DNA from: Symbiodinium natans
Taxonomy: Eukaryota > Sar > Dinophyceae > Suessiales > Symbiodiniaceae
Length of the DNA: 64,000 nt
Assembly: GCA_905221605.1 (NCBI GenBank)
Contig: CAJNDS010002792.1
Coordinates: 1 to 64,000, forward strand
Direction of reading: 5' to 3'
Positions 36,100 to 47,407 of the stretch are shown one piece after another. The notes beneath the pieces were generated by a model. The model did not search any database, was not told the origin of the DNA, and saw only the letters and a list, made by a program, of their open reading frames with translations. The number at the start of each line of letters is the position of its first letter. Position 1 is the first letter of the stretch. The translations under genes and the position numbers were made by a program.

Positions 36100-37540
36100 G
36101 GGTTTCGGACCTGTTAAGGTGTGGAACCCTTTTTTTCCCTGGAAGCTTCTTAACAAGGTGAATACCAGTGCATGGGTAAGCGACAACTCCCGCCAGCTCC
36201 ACAGAGCTAGCTTTCGTGATCAGTCTCGAGGGCTGAAAGGATCGCGGTGCAGAGCAAACACCAGATTGCATCAAGGTGCATCTACTTGTACACGTACTTT
36301 AGCCAATACTCAGACGAAAATCGAAGAGAAAGACGGACGGAGGCAGAAAAGAAGAGAGCACAAATTCGACTGGGAGAGTAAAGACGAAGCAAAAGCGCAT
36401 AGCCCTCAACTGCCAGCGCATAGGGCATGTTTAACCTCTCCCTCCCCATCTTTACGTAGCTGGCAAAAGTTTTCGAAAGCTGCAGTGGCGGACCCGAGTT
36501 TCGGTCAGTACACGTCCTCACAAAGTTTAACTCGACAAAAGGCGCACGGGAGTGAAGGAAGTAGAGTACCTTTTGGACTGAACTCCCTCCCATGAGCACA
36601 TGTATGGTTTGCGACTGTGTCGGCTCTTCATGGCGTATCTGCTGTGGCGGTCTTGGTTTCCACCAGCTTCTTTACGGTGACACAAAAATTTCGAGGGAAA
36701 CTTCTCATCCCCTTGCGGGTCGTGCTCGGGCACGGCAAGTGTCTTTGGGTGACTTTCATTGTCTTATAGAAACCCTCCAGCATTTCCGTTCGAACACATT
36801 AGCAGTGTCAATGCTGATGATTTCGGGTAGCTTTGGCTTGCAGCTCTGGCTGATGCTCACCACTTTGATTTCTCTCACTGTCAAAGCGGACAGGTCCAAA
36901 ACCATTCATCCCACCCGCTCCAGCGTATCACGAAATTCCAACTTCTAGATGGTCCAGGATGCTGTGTCAAGGCATCTGCTGGGTTCTGTGTTCCAAGTAC
37001 ATCATCCACTAACACCCATCTCGCATAGCTGCAGTGCCTCAACTTCGAGTTCCACATCGCCTCGACTGCAGGACCGGCACTCTAATCAGCCCGTATCTTG
37101 AAAAAGTAGAATCCTCTACATTTCGCTGTGCAAGAATTTCGAGCTGTACCCTGCTTGGTTGGGTCGAACACGAATCGACCACCCCAAACAGGTTTGTAAA
37201 GTGTAAAACCCGTCTCTAAGGACACATCTCGCGAGTTTCTTTACAGCGCAAGTCGGCCTGCATTCCCCGACTGCAAGTGACTTGGCAACTGTTTGGATGC
37301 AATGCAATGTCTCTTCGATGGAAGGCAACGAATTTTCTTAAGACTCTCATTGCCACTCGGGAGCCGGGGTTCGAGCTCAGCCGAGATCCTGAAAGAAATT
37401 GCAATACTTTACTTTCCCTCGCCACCTACGAGGCATGAACGCGAGATGATAAGCTGTGTCTTTTGCCGGGGCCTGAACAAGATCTCCACTACATGTTCGT
37501 GTTTGGTTCGCACTTCGGATGAAGCTTTTGAAGACTTTGA
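36100..37540. other. No assigned gene; possible copia-type remnant
   Basis: On the minus strand at about 36985-37050 the bases encode VLVDDVLGTQNPADALTQH, which resembles the end of the Ty1/copia RNase H region (NPAD-LTK). Neighbouring frames contain stops and no other copia motif could be read, so this is only a possible relic. Confidence 0.25.
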
Positions 37541-37544
37541 AGCT

Positions 37545-37905
37545 CTGAAGCTCTGATGGTTTTGTCGTCGTGCTTCGCTTGAAGCCTGAAGCTTGAAGCT
37601 TTTAGCTTCGCGCTTCGCCTGAAGCCTGAAGCCTGAAGCTTCTGTCTTCGCGCTTCGTCTGAAGCCTGAAGCTTTTCGCTTCGCGCTTCGCCAGTAGCCT
37701 GAAGCTTGAAGCTTCCGTCTTCGCACTTCGCCTGAGGGCTGAAGCTTTCGGCTTCGCGCTTCGCCTGAAGCCCAAATCTTCTAGCTTTCGCGCTTCGGCG
37801 GAAGCTTTTAGCTTCGCGCTTCACCTGAAGCCTGAAGCTTGAGGCTTGCGCTGAGCCTGAAGCCTGAAGCTGCTTCACGCTTCGCTTCAAACGAAGCTTC
37901 TCTGG
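37545..37905. repeat. Alternating GAAGC / GCTTC repeat array
   Basis: About six units of roughly 55-60 bases, each with GCCTGAAGCTTGAAGCTT followed by CTTCGCGCTTCGCCTGAAGC. Because GAAGC and GCTTC alternate, every unit can form hairpins on either strand. The 191-codon minus-strand frame (repeating LQASGFRRSAK-like) follows from the unit. Confidence 0.88.
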
Positions 37906-38007
37906 CATGCAATCCAGGAGAGGATGACACGCCGGACCCCCTTTCATTGCGGCCAATTGTTGATATGTGTTGATGTTTTGTGTGTTGGTCCAGCAGGTGC
38001 AACTTGC

Positions 38008-40129
38008 CTCGATCATCTCTCCGACCCAAGTCCGCGCGGTACTGTCGGCCTGCTGTCCAATCACGAGGTTTCTGACCCAATTTTTCTACCGCAAAGGCCT
38101 TGTCGGCCGTCCCTACTGTCGCCACGATGACTTGTGCCTGCGGGAGCCCGTGAGATTCACATTTGGCATCTGAAGCCACGAAAATCGCCGGAGCCACGAA
38201 TTAAGTCCGAGCGGCGCTCTGCTCTAGAGCGCATGCCGTCATCACGGGCACCTTTGCCACCTGCTGCTCTTCGAGAGCTCAAACTTCCAGTTGAGCTGGC
38301 AGCTAGACAAAGCAAGCATGACAAGCCCACCTCGAGGCGGCCCCCTGCAAACCCCGCGCAAGAGACGCTTGAGACAACGCAGGAGACACTAACGAAAAAC
38401 TCACACTCGTGGTATGTGATGGCACGTGGTATGGTAGGGAGCTACAGGGGCCCCTCCCGGCCTCTCCGGCCGCTCCTGCCTCTCCGGCCTCTCTGGCCGC
38501 TCCTGCCTCTCCGGCCTCTCCGGCCTCTCCGGCCTCTCCGGCCGCTCCGGCCGCTCCGGCCTCTCCGGTCGGTCTCGCTCGTCTCTTCGCGGCACATCCT
38601 GTGTACTGCTCTGACACAAAGACCGCATGCTGATCCAAGACAGAAGCCTCGTAGGCACGACGTCGATCATAGTCGTCACGCCGATCGTAGCCTCGCCCAC
38701 CATCGTTGATACCGCGGTCCTGCCCAAGTTAAAAACAACTTCACACTCCACACGCATAACCCAAAAGAAGCTCTGTTTTGACATTCTTCTTGAGGCTCTG
38801 AGGTAAAGCGGCTGCGCAACATTCCGCAACTGTCCTAAACATACCCGACATACCCAAACGTGTGTCCAAAGCGCATGCGCTCCTCGTAAGCATAACCTCG
38901 TTGAGAGCCTCGGCCCTTTCCTTCGTCTTTGCCTTGGATGTAAGGACGCCCGCAGAGGCTGAGAGAATCCTCTCCCGTGTGTTTTATATGGGGCGGGATT
39001 TTGCCAAGTGGACTAACTGACTTGATTTACGTAGCTCACGGCTCGCTTTGCTATCTGCAGGCTTCAGTGTTGCAATTGTGCGTTTCCCCGCTGCTTTGCT
39101 GATAACAGCTTCCCACCTCCCGCGAAACAGCGACTTGCGTGTTTGGGCTCAAGGCTTGGCACTCCCCCCATCCCGCTTTCCTTTCCGAACGCAAAACCAC
39201 GCCCTCCTGCGAAATCCGCTGCCCAATCACATCTTCTTGAGGTGCAAGACTCATGTCTCTCTTATATTGGAGGGTTTCGTCACAAGGGCCCCCTGAATGC
39301 TCGAAATTGCTCGAACTAGGAACTCGAGATGCGAAAATAAACACAAAAAGAATCCAAATGAACGGCCACGCCTAAAGCCGAAAGTAAACTCGACTATACC
39401 CATCTGGCTGTCGGAACAAAAAGGGATCTACAAAAACAGCCGCCCACCGCTGGCGTTGGACAAACTGGCAGGCTGCTAAGGCTGCAACTTACAGTTCCTT
39501 GTTCACAAGCTACAATAGCGGCCTGTGACTCATTGGGAAACTTGATTTGAAGCTTCTCCGTGGTGGGCACTCCCAGGGGCACATTAATTAGGACATGCTT
39601 CGGCAAGACAGCGCTGCCAGCTACTAGTATCTGTCAAGTCGCCGCGATCGTAGTAGTCCGCAGCCTTGTTGTTACCTCGATCACGATCATCATATCTGCC
39701 GCGATCGTCTCGGTCTCTCTCCCCTCGGCTAGGGTATGGATCTTCGCGACGACGGTCACCATCACCTGGAATCCGGAAGCACCACCGACAACTTCGAGGG
39801 CAGCTTGCAAGAAACCATATTTGGATATATTTGGGCAAGTGGCGGCGGTCGCTTGAAGTCCAGTCCCTGTCACGATTGTCACGCCCTCCCTTGTCTCTGC
39901 CCTTTCCATCTCGTCGCTCTTCGTCAGCAGCGCCTGCCACGCAAGCTCATCAGCTTCTGCGCCTGTGTTGATACCTCCAAGGCTTGAACGGGAACCACGT
40001 CGATCGTCGTCTCGTCTGGCCTCAAAGGGTACCCACACCACTCGCCAATTTGAGTATCCTCAGACGCAAAGCCCGCACCTCGTCCCAGCGATCAGGCCGC
40101 TCAGATCGATCAGAGGCTCGCGGCTTGTC
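38008..40129 (-). CDS. Arg/Asp/Gly-rich protein (RNA-associated type), partial
   Basis: Seven exons: 40079-40129 (DKPRASDRSERPDRWDE), 39975-40020 (ARRDDDRRGSRSSLG), 39853-39933 (contains ADEERRDGKGRDKGGRDNRD), 39632-39765 (contains DGDRRREDPYPSRGERDRDD), about 38850-38958 (contains IQGKDEGKGRGSQRGYAYEE), 38648-38719 (DRGINDGGRGYDRRDDYDRR) and 38008-38071 (KPRDWTAGRQYRADLGRRDD). The first four join in exact phase with GT, GT and GC donors. Later joins are phase-compatible, but missing exons are possible. The low-complexity RD/RG/YD composition is typical of splicing or RNA-granule proteins; no folded domain was seen. A minus-strand stretch at 39500-39606 reading VLINVPLGVPTTEKLQIKFP may be a further exon. 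The 9 bp repeat at 38455-38575 lies in an intron. Confidence 0.65.
38455..38575. repeat. (CGGCCTCTC)n nonamer repeat
   Basis: About 13 units of CTCCGGCCT and CTCCGGCCG. The Pro-Glu-Arg and Ala-Ser-Pro frames across it are artefacts. It falls between two exons of the Arg/Asp/Gly-rich gene. Confidence 0.92.
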
Positions 40130-40409
40130 CTACAAGGCTCTGGCCCAAGAAAGCAGAGAGAATCAGTGTCGCGAGTGAGCATCCCATCATGGTGCTGCGA
40201 AACGATCAAAAACGACCAAGAGACTCTACGGATACTGAGAACATAATAGAAAGTTGCAAGTAAGCTCAGCCAAGCGACACTCGTAGCACCCTTGCCCTCG
40301 AAGCGTCGCGTCGCCGGAGCCGCCTCTCAGAAGCCCAATGCAATCCCTACACAAAAAAAATCACGGAAATGGCCATCTCACGTCTGGCACGGTCAGGGCA
40401 CTTTTTGGG

Positions 40410-40667
40410 TTAGACAAACATTATTCCCATCTTTTCCTGTGCTTGCTGGTTGAAACCACTTAGCCTGCTCAAGAGTTTCTGGCTTCTGGATCCCTTGCGA
40501 TGCATGAACCTAGCTGGGGCCCTGGGGTGGCCATAGTTCAACATTGGAAGGCTCAATGGGCGGAAAGGCTTCTCAGAGCTAGCCTTGAGATCAGGGCCAC
40601 GAAAGCTAGACAATGCTTTTTCGTCGGGCGCAAGGGTGGAGCCCATGGTCCCAATCCCATCCGCAGC
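40410..40667 (-). CDS. Terminal exon of an unrecognised protein
   Basis: After a TTGTCAG|G acceptor the minus strand reads AADGIGTMGSTLAPDEKALS, SFRGPDLKASSEKPFRPLSL, PMLNYGHPRAPARFMHRKGS, RSQKLLSRLSGFNQQAQEKM and ends GIMFV-stop, 85 residues. Length, stop and acceptor make it a good 3' exon. It would be the gene preceding the Arg/Asp/Gly-rich gene on the same strand, with about 280 bases between them. No family recognised. Confidence 0.5.
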   Translation of the reverse strand, partial: AADGIGTMGSTLAPDEKALSSFRGPDLKASSEKPFRPLSLPMLNYGHPRAPARFMHRKGSRSQKLLSRLSGFNQQAQEKMGIMFV

Positions 40668-41049
40668 CTGACAACGAGGAATCATGTGGGGGCCGTACTG
40701 GGGGGTAGGAGCGGTGGGGAGGGGCATGCCACGACTTCAAGTAGCGCTTGACTTGAATGGTCCGGGGGGGGGGGGGGAACCCAAGCTAGTGAAAGTGGTC
40801 TTTTCGGGGAGGACTGCGCGTACATGTAACTATTGAAATATCAACCAGATATATAAGGCCTCGACGAAGTGAAGAAATGAACTGCCCAATACCGCTTTCG
40901 GAGATCATCCTAAGGCAACAAAGAACCCTGGAAAATTCAGGGCGATGTCGTAAGCTGTCTTTACGAGACAGGTCAGACAGATTTTATGAGGAGTGAAAGG
41001 ACGCATGAAAACCAAGCGAAAAAGGAAGAAAGGGAACATGCTGCGCTCA

Positions 41050-42430
41050 TGCGCTCTTTATTCTTCATTCGCTTAGTCCCCTAGCATTGTAGCACATTAA
41101 AGGGGTTTTGATTATGGTTTTTTGTGTGTGTTTTCATGCACAAGCCCACCACGAAAACTTTACTTGCGCTGGAATTGCGATTAATAATGTAGCTTTTTGC
41201 GGCACAGTATGAATAGTATTTTATGCCGCATTATTAGTATTAATAATTCCTTATCCGTGGCACGAAGAGAGTACTAATAGAAGCCCCACAAAGTATATTG
41301 CATTTACAAGCGAGCGACAAAAGCTGACCTGCGGCCCATAATAATATTTGTGAGGGCCTCTTACTATTCGCGTTTGCCGCACGCGCAATATTGTCTTTAC
41401 TAGCATGCGAATAATAGCAATAATGTGGGATTTTTCTGTAGTAGTAATAATTTGGCTTTCCTGTAAATATACTTTTCTACGGGAGCATGAAAGGTCTTGT
41501 AGACAGCGGCCGACAATGAGGATACAATGTTAACGGTGAAGAAGACGTAATTAGCAAGATTGCAAGGGAGTTCACGGACGCCTCGGAAATTGGGTGGCAC
41601 GCGAGGGTGGGCTACGGATTCCCTTAGAACGGATGGGACGAACACAGCGAAATACAATGTATTCGCACCGTGAAGCCATGAACTTACTATTGCTATTGGC
41701 TCACGGAGCGCATTCCTTCACGCTGTTCACTCATGCGTTTACTAATCATGCAAGCGAAGAAAAGAGGTTTAACCCCTCTCCCTGTCACACCTTGAGACCC
41801 TCACTCTCATAGTGTATTTTACGAGTCTAACCACCGGCTTAGAGACCAGGCCAGCCACGGTCAACAAATGACTGGTGAGCATAATATGCTCGCCAGTTAA
41901 TGTTGTTTCTTCTATCACCTTCTTTGCTTCCTTTACTATGGCCCGTTGAATAATTTTATGCCTTTCTTTCTATACTTCCTCATCTTGGAAGAGGTAGATC
42001 GTATGCTTCACATTTGTATAATCCGGATGCTTGGCTTTCTGGATTTGTTTCTGCTTCTTCTTAATGGAAACAGCATTTCTGGGTTACTTGCTTCCTTTAG
42101 GACAAATGAGGAGTTACAGTAGGTACAAATGAATTATCTCATTTGCCATCTATCATAGAATGGCTTTGTGGAGGACATTGCATTTACAATATTCCTTTCG
42201 TTATTGGTAAAGATTTCTATGGAAAGACCGCAATTCTCAATCTGTATTCTCTTCTTTCTCACATCCAAATGATGCATTAGAAGCATGCGGAGTACTTACT
42301 CCTTTGCATATAAAGTACCTGAATGGGTCTTTCTTATGCCAATTTGCTATGTAAGCTGTACTAAATAAAATTGCAGGATTCATTATCTTATCTATTTCTA
42401 TCTTCATCCAAGAGAATTGTCGACCACAAT
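41050..42430. other. AT-rich island without genes
   Basis: Base composition shifts to AT-rich, with many AATAAT, TTATTA and TTTCTTT motifs, unlike the surrounding GC-rich DNA. I found no cox, cob or plastid gene, no rRNA fragment and no exon. A similar island sits inside the pyruvate kinase intron at 53460-54200. Confidence 0.6.
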
Positions 42431-42439
42431 AGACCACAA

Positions 42440-43650
42440 CGAGACAAAGCTCCAATTGGAGCTAGCTTTCGTGACTAGCGTGCGTGTTGCCTGCCAAGGG
42501 TACCGCACTCTTGCGGCTCGTCTGCTACTTTCGAGCGCAGTCAGGAAACGGAAAGCACAAAAGTCGGTCAGAAAAACATGGACGCAGACAGCGCAAGCAC
42601 ACCAAACCCAACCCATGCCAGCGCGAGCGACACGAGCAATCTAAAGTCCAGAAGAGAAGTAGTGAATATAGAGAAGACCATAGAGGCAACACACACGATC
42701 AGTTCACAACGAGATCATCACGGCAAGTGCAAGAACTGACGAAATGGGACATCTACGTGGCGCCGGAACACCAGGACCCTCTCCCACATCTGAAGTAGCG
42801 GGGTCTGGCCTTGCAGATTCTTGGAGGTACGAGGCAAGCCATGGGGATGGAATACGGAGCAGATCAGGAGGTTACCCCGAAGCAAAAGCCCAAAGGCCCT
42901 CTGGCACTGGCGGCCCAAAAGACTCTTCCAGCCAACAGATACAAGTCTGTTAGGCCTTAGGGCTCCACATAAAAGCACGGATGAGCACTTTGTGCAGCTG
43001 GTGCAGCTTGTCGGAGGGCAGGCGAGATGATGAGGGCGAGGTTTTTGTCGGAAACGGCTGGACCCGCAGCCGGTCGAGAAGGTCATGTCGACCTGCGCAT
43101 TGGTGATGACCATGCTAATCTCATTGATGTGGCGACCATGGGGAAGTCATGCTGGCGGCGATGCTGTGCATGGGCTGCTGGTTGAAGCGTTGGACCGGCG
43201 AGCAGTTGGCTTCCCATCTCAGGATTTGGATGCGGGTGAAGCCTTCTGGCGGCAGGAAATCAACCGCCCTGAAAAGGAGAAGTGCCGGATGGGCGCATTC
43301 TGCCAACCGCATTCTCCAGTACCGGAGTCCCGCCCAAGCGAGTCTCGGCTGAAGAGTATCAAGTGCTAAAAGCATGTTAAGAAGCCTTGAGCGCTCGGGT
43401 GAGGATGGGCAGGAAGAAGAGCTAGGGGGGGAGGGGAGCGGAGGCGGGATGCGTTTGGGTTGTATTTGGCGGTGAAAAGGACAATACGCACGCACAAGTG
43501 TGCTACACAACCTGTTCAATCTTCACACCATGCAGCGCGGGCCACCTCGCACGCTCAAGCATTTCAATTCTTGCAACGCTCAAGCACCACAGCCGGCCAC
43601 GACATCAATCGATACAACCGGATGCCCTTCAAATCGAAGAGCATTGCTTA
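42440..43650. other. No gene seen
   Basis: Mixed sequence; open stretches on both strands without a recognisable domain. Confidence 0.35.
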
Positions 43651-43666
43651 CTCGTGATGCCACAGC

Positions 43667-44044
43667 CTTGATGACACCAGATCCAAAGGACTTGCTTTGG
43701 TCAAGTCCCTGGATGGCATCCTGTCGCACCATGTCACACCGCTATGCACGGTTATGCACAGTCGCATGCTGTGCAAATCTGTGCAACGCACGATCTCCGG
43801 GCTTTACAAACTGCACCTGCGCATGTTCCAAGCGCGAGTAGGTGACGAAAACGAAGGTGTCCCTGTCTGAATGCTTGATGTTGACGTCTGCGACAGCACC
43901 ATACCTGTTTCTGACAGCATTCCACACAGCAGCGAAGGTAGGTGGCCGATATCGACCAATCATGTCGACGGCCGTGGTGCCTGCAACAGACGCTGTCCAC
44001 CTCGCTCTCCGTGATGTCTCGGGGAAGACCGCCCAGCCAAATGC
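43667..44044 (-). CDS. RNA-binding protein with one RRM domain, partial (second RRM gene)
   Basis: Three exons encode a full RRM: 43981-44044 (IWLGGLPRDITESEVDSVCC), 43817-43904 (YGAVADVNIKHSDRDTFVFV, then TYSRLEHAQ) and 43667-43720 (DAIQGLDQSKSFGSGVIK). RNP2 is IWLGGL, and RNP1 is the DTFVFVTY strand. Joins are phase-exact: GC donor, 76-base intron; GT donor, 96-base intron; final donor GC. Two of the acceptors are AG|G and the first is AG|G as well (AG|GC). Spacing between the strands fits the family exactly. The sequence differs from the 34.5 kb RRM gene, so they are not recent duplicates. The gene ends were not found. Likely role in RNA processing. Confidence 0.86.
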
Positions 44045-44059
44045 CTGAGTGCCGCAATC

Positions 44060-44900
44060 AAGTAAGGCTGCTTTTGAGCGATGGATTTGCTAGCAACCTG
44101 CCTTCATCAGATTTTAGGCTGCGGACATGGCTTGGTCAGCTCGGTAGGCCTTGAAAAAGTACGACCCCCAATTCTGTCATTACTGATATTACTGAGTCAC
44201 CACAGGTATCTGCAACGTTGAGCAGGAGACACGCCGCCTTTCCCCTTGCGTCCATAGCCTGTGCCAACATGATGCTGACATGATGCTGACATGATGCTGG
44301 CATGCTTCCACTCGAAATCTGGCCAATCACAGCCTGCATCATCACCTCGGCAAGCATTCGCCCTACTTTGCAGAAACAGGTGCCTTCACAGCTCCCACTT
44401 GGACTAAGAATCAGACCCCATCTGCTTCCACCCATGAAAGCAAGGCGCACATCTGCCTCGGTGTTCCAAAATGCCCAGCTTGCAAAAAGACAACGCCGCC
44501 TGCTCACCCTTTTGCTTCGATTACCTCGAACGTACTGCGCAGCAAATGTGAAAGCGGTGCCATGCCAGGCATATAACTCCCACATAAATAAACCCCGAGG
44601 CACCGGCGACCCAGCGCTGCGTGTGTCTCCAGCAGTCTACGTGGTCAGAGCCCAGCACACAAGATGCATCAACATGCTGGCTGAAGTTGTACGGGGCTCC
44701 CCATCGTTGTGTCATCATGGCGTATGCCCGTGCACTCTGCGGCTGTGCAGATTTCGATTTTCAGACCCTGATGGTCTCGCAATCTTTAATGGATGGTCAC
44801 TAACAGCTTCGTCAGTTGGCATGTTGCCAACAAGACCAACCCTCAGCAGATTATTGCATGTCGAACACGCCCGCGCGCCGCTGCGCATTCGTCTCATGCT
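44060..44900. other. Between two minus-strand genes; nothing assigned
   Basis: Open frames on both strands have mixed quality; no exon of the RRM gene could be added. Confidence 0.35.
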
Positions 44901-44908
44901 GCGAGGTC

Positions 44909-45167
44909 TCAACGCTTTCGTCGAGCCCGCCGACCCTGACGACAGCCAAAACATGTTCAGCGTTTCCTTGCTTTGAGCACTCCTGTTTTGCAGCCGGCCT
45001 TGGGCGGGGGCAAGTCACCGAATCCGCCCATCATGCCCTGTGAGCACACTCTTTGCTGGCCACAGCATGAAGCCACGACGCTTTTCGTTCAATATGTTTC
45101 CATGATGTTGGACATGCCTCCAGCGTCGCTCCCAGGAGGAGGGCCTCGTAACCATCGGCCATCCCTC
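44909..45167 (-). CDS. Gly/Met-rich protein with basic tail, 3' end
   Basis: Three exons join in phase: 45101-45167 (RDGRWLRGPPPGSDAGGMSN, then IM; GA donor), 44999-45037 (GMMGGFGDLPPPK; GC donor) and 44909-44935 (GRRARRKR and a TGA stop). All acceptors are AG|G. The result is a Gly/Met/Pro-rich stretch ending in a basic octapeptide that could be a nuclear or nucleolar signal. An acidic, Ser-rich minus-strand stretch at 45190-45300 may be an upstream exon. No family recognised. Confidence 0.5.
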
Positions 45168-45309
45168 CTGATGAAACGCGCTGATAGATGCCGAGGGCTT
45201 CGATTGGTCATTCATCTTTGACTCTGTGACTCTGATATTCGCCTCGGCTTCCTGCCGAGAGGCGTCTGGAACAAGCAGACCCGGATCAGGTCTCCTTCCC
45301 CCTACCTCA

Positions 45310-46540
45310 ACCCTTCCTTCCCCCCTAACAAATTTTGTGACCGACCCCCCCCCCTGGGCCAGCCCGACTGCCGAGGCCGCGCGCACAAGCGTTTGCAATG
45401 AAGACGCCGTGGTGCCACCATTAAGCTGCAGACTGCTGAGCCTTGCTGAATTCTTGTACATGCCCGGCCTGCGGAGGAAGAGGTCCCATAGCCATTTCGA
45501 AGTTCAGAGCGAACTTCATCTCCCACCGCCTGGCATGACCAAGGCCTTCAGATGAGCTAACTTCGTAATTTCACTAGATGTCACATGCTTTCACACCATG
45601 CCTCCAGCTCTGCTGCGTGGCGTTCCGCCAAGTGAACTGCAGCCTCACACGAGATTTGTTCTTGCTGGAGTTAAGGTGTCACATGCCATCAATGCCTCCG
45701 CTTGCGAATCCATCATCTCATTGCAGAGGGAGCATCGAAACCGAAGCCGGCCACCCTGACACCAACCGAAACTGAACATCTGGAAAGGTCGCAACTCACA
45801 ACCCACGGAGCCATCCTGCCCGTTTCAGCCTGGCGCTCAGGATGCAGATTTGCTTCGCAGAAGGCTTCGAAGACCTCTGCATCAGTGTCTTCCTGGTCAA
45901 AAGCAGCCGGAACCTCAAAAAGTTAATCCCGAACAAGACAGCGGCTTAACGGGGAAAAGTTCTTTGAACACGTTGCGTGGAAGTTATTGGTCTCTTAGTC
46001 CTCCATTTTGTGCATTTTGTGGAGTTCAAGATACGTACACCGTAGACTCGGGAGCCCCCTTTGTCCGAGGAATGACTCCAGCGTTCTCAAACATTCTCGT
46101 CACTTTCTCTTCCTTCTCTTCCCTGCCTTTCTTCTGTATCTGCACTCTGTGCAGATCTGTGCTGGCGGCGCTGTTGGGCACACTTTTCCGATCCCCGTTC
46201 TGGCACTGCGTAACTCCGCCACGAAAATACAGGGGATCTGACATGGGCCGCAGAAATCACACCCTTTGCAGAGCAAGGTCTGCCCCAACGTGGCCTTCGG
46301 ATGCCTTCGGGAGGGTTCGAAGATGAAGTGCTTGGGCCGCTGCTCAACTGCCGAGTCTTGGGAGCCACATGCTGGCAGGGCCGGCAGTCCTGCGAGCTGA
46401 TCACCTCGCATTTGTATGTAACAGTATGTATTTGTGCGTTTGCGCCATTCTGCGCCCACAGGTGCCAAAGCAGGACCGTTGCTCGAAGCTGATGTAATGC
46501 CATGGCCTCACACTGTAGCTAGTAAGTCCTAAGTTCGTCT
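45310..46540. other. No gene seen
   Basis: No exon with convincing splice sites or a domain. Confidence 0.35.
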
Positions 46541-46551
46541 CCTGACATGGC

Positions 46552-46767
46552 GTGGAGGCGTGGAGAACCTTCTCTGGGACTCTAGTCGGGAGCGGGTATG
46601 CGTGGAGGGACAAGCTTGGATTTGAAGGTCTTGGGCATTCTGAGGCATTCCTGAAGATTGTTGGGTCTGAGGTTGCACACCGTGCGGACGGTGCCAATGG
46701 TAGGCTCGACATGGCTCGACTCAAGAAGCACCAAAAAAAGGCAAGGGTGGACTTTTGCTGCGGTTGA
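46552..46767 (+). CDS. Candidate plus-strand coding stretch, unrecognised
   Basis: Reads DKLGFEGLGHSEAFLKIVGS, then EVAHRADGANGRLDMARLKK and a basic end before a TGA. It would oppose its minus-strand neighbours. A second open plus stretch follows at 46860-46985. No family recognised; the minus strand of the same bases is also open. Confidence 0.28.
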   Translation: MEAWRTFSGTLVGSGYAWRDKLGFEGLGHSEAFLKIVGSEVAHRADGANGRLDMARLKKHQKKARVDFCCG

Positions 46768-47326
46768 CGGCGAAAGAAGCGTACAGTCCGCCGAAACTTG
46801 ATTTCCGGATGCCGAAGATGGTGCCCCCACGTCAAGCGATGTACCCTGCGGACGAGGTGCTCACGGACAGCCAGGGACAGTTCACCCCCCCCCCCCCCAT
46901 GAATTCCAGCACGTGCTCCGTGATGGAATTATTGACGCCGAGAGGAAGAGGACATGGAGCCTCGAAGGATGCTACCTGAAAGATCTCGTGAGATGAGCTG
47001 CGATGGAAACATAAGCCGAGCTACACAATGGCTGCCACAACTTCCTATAACTTCCAAAAGTTGAGATGTTCAGGCGTTTCCGTCGATAACGTTTTAGCAC
47101 CGCGTGCTTTCCGGAAGCGCCACGCCACACAACGCGCAAAGCTTTGGCACTTGCTCACATATTCCCATTGTGCTACACCACAATGTACCAGCACTATCCT
47201 CCTGCTCCTCCATCGCGCTGCTTTCTGCCTTCTTATGGCACCTTGCAGTGCGTACTATCTAGAGAAATACCAGGCACCAAATGTACAAAAAACATCTTGC
47301 CAGCACATGGGGCGCTGACGGAATGC

Positions 47327-47407
47327 ACATGCTGAAGTCGCATTTGCGGCAATCAAAAAGTCGCTTCCCGTCAGGAATATCTTTGCCGCATATGTCACAT
47401 TCATAGC
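47327..47407 (-). CDS. Cys-rich (C1/DC1-like) zinc finger exon
   Basis: The exon reads YECDICGKDIPDGKRLFDCR, then KCDFSM, with the split Cys codon at its GC donor. Pairs CxxC at CDIC and CRKC are spaced as in DC1/C1-like fingers; the remaining ligands would be in the next exon, which I did not find. The acceptor is AG|G. Minus-strand coding-like stretches at 48093-48166 (GRRKKAGVSIEEARPVELVL) and 48472-48528 (DLDEEEQALQSALVIYKSQ) may belong to this gene or to the DnaJ gene upstream. Confidence 0.6.

Noticed and set aside
41050-42430. Insertion of mitochondrial or plastid genes in the AT-rich island
   Set aside because: No cox1, cox3, cob, psb or rRNA segment could be recognised in any frame.
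43115-43140. GATTAGCATGG on the minus strand, as in U6 snRNA
   Set aside because: No other part of U6 is present around it.
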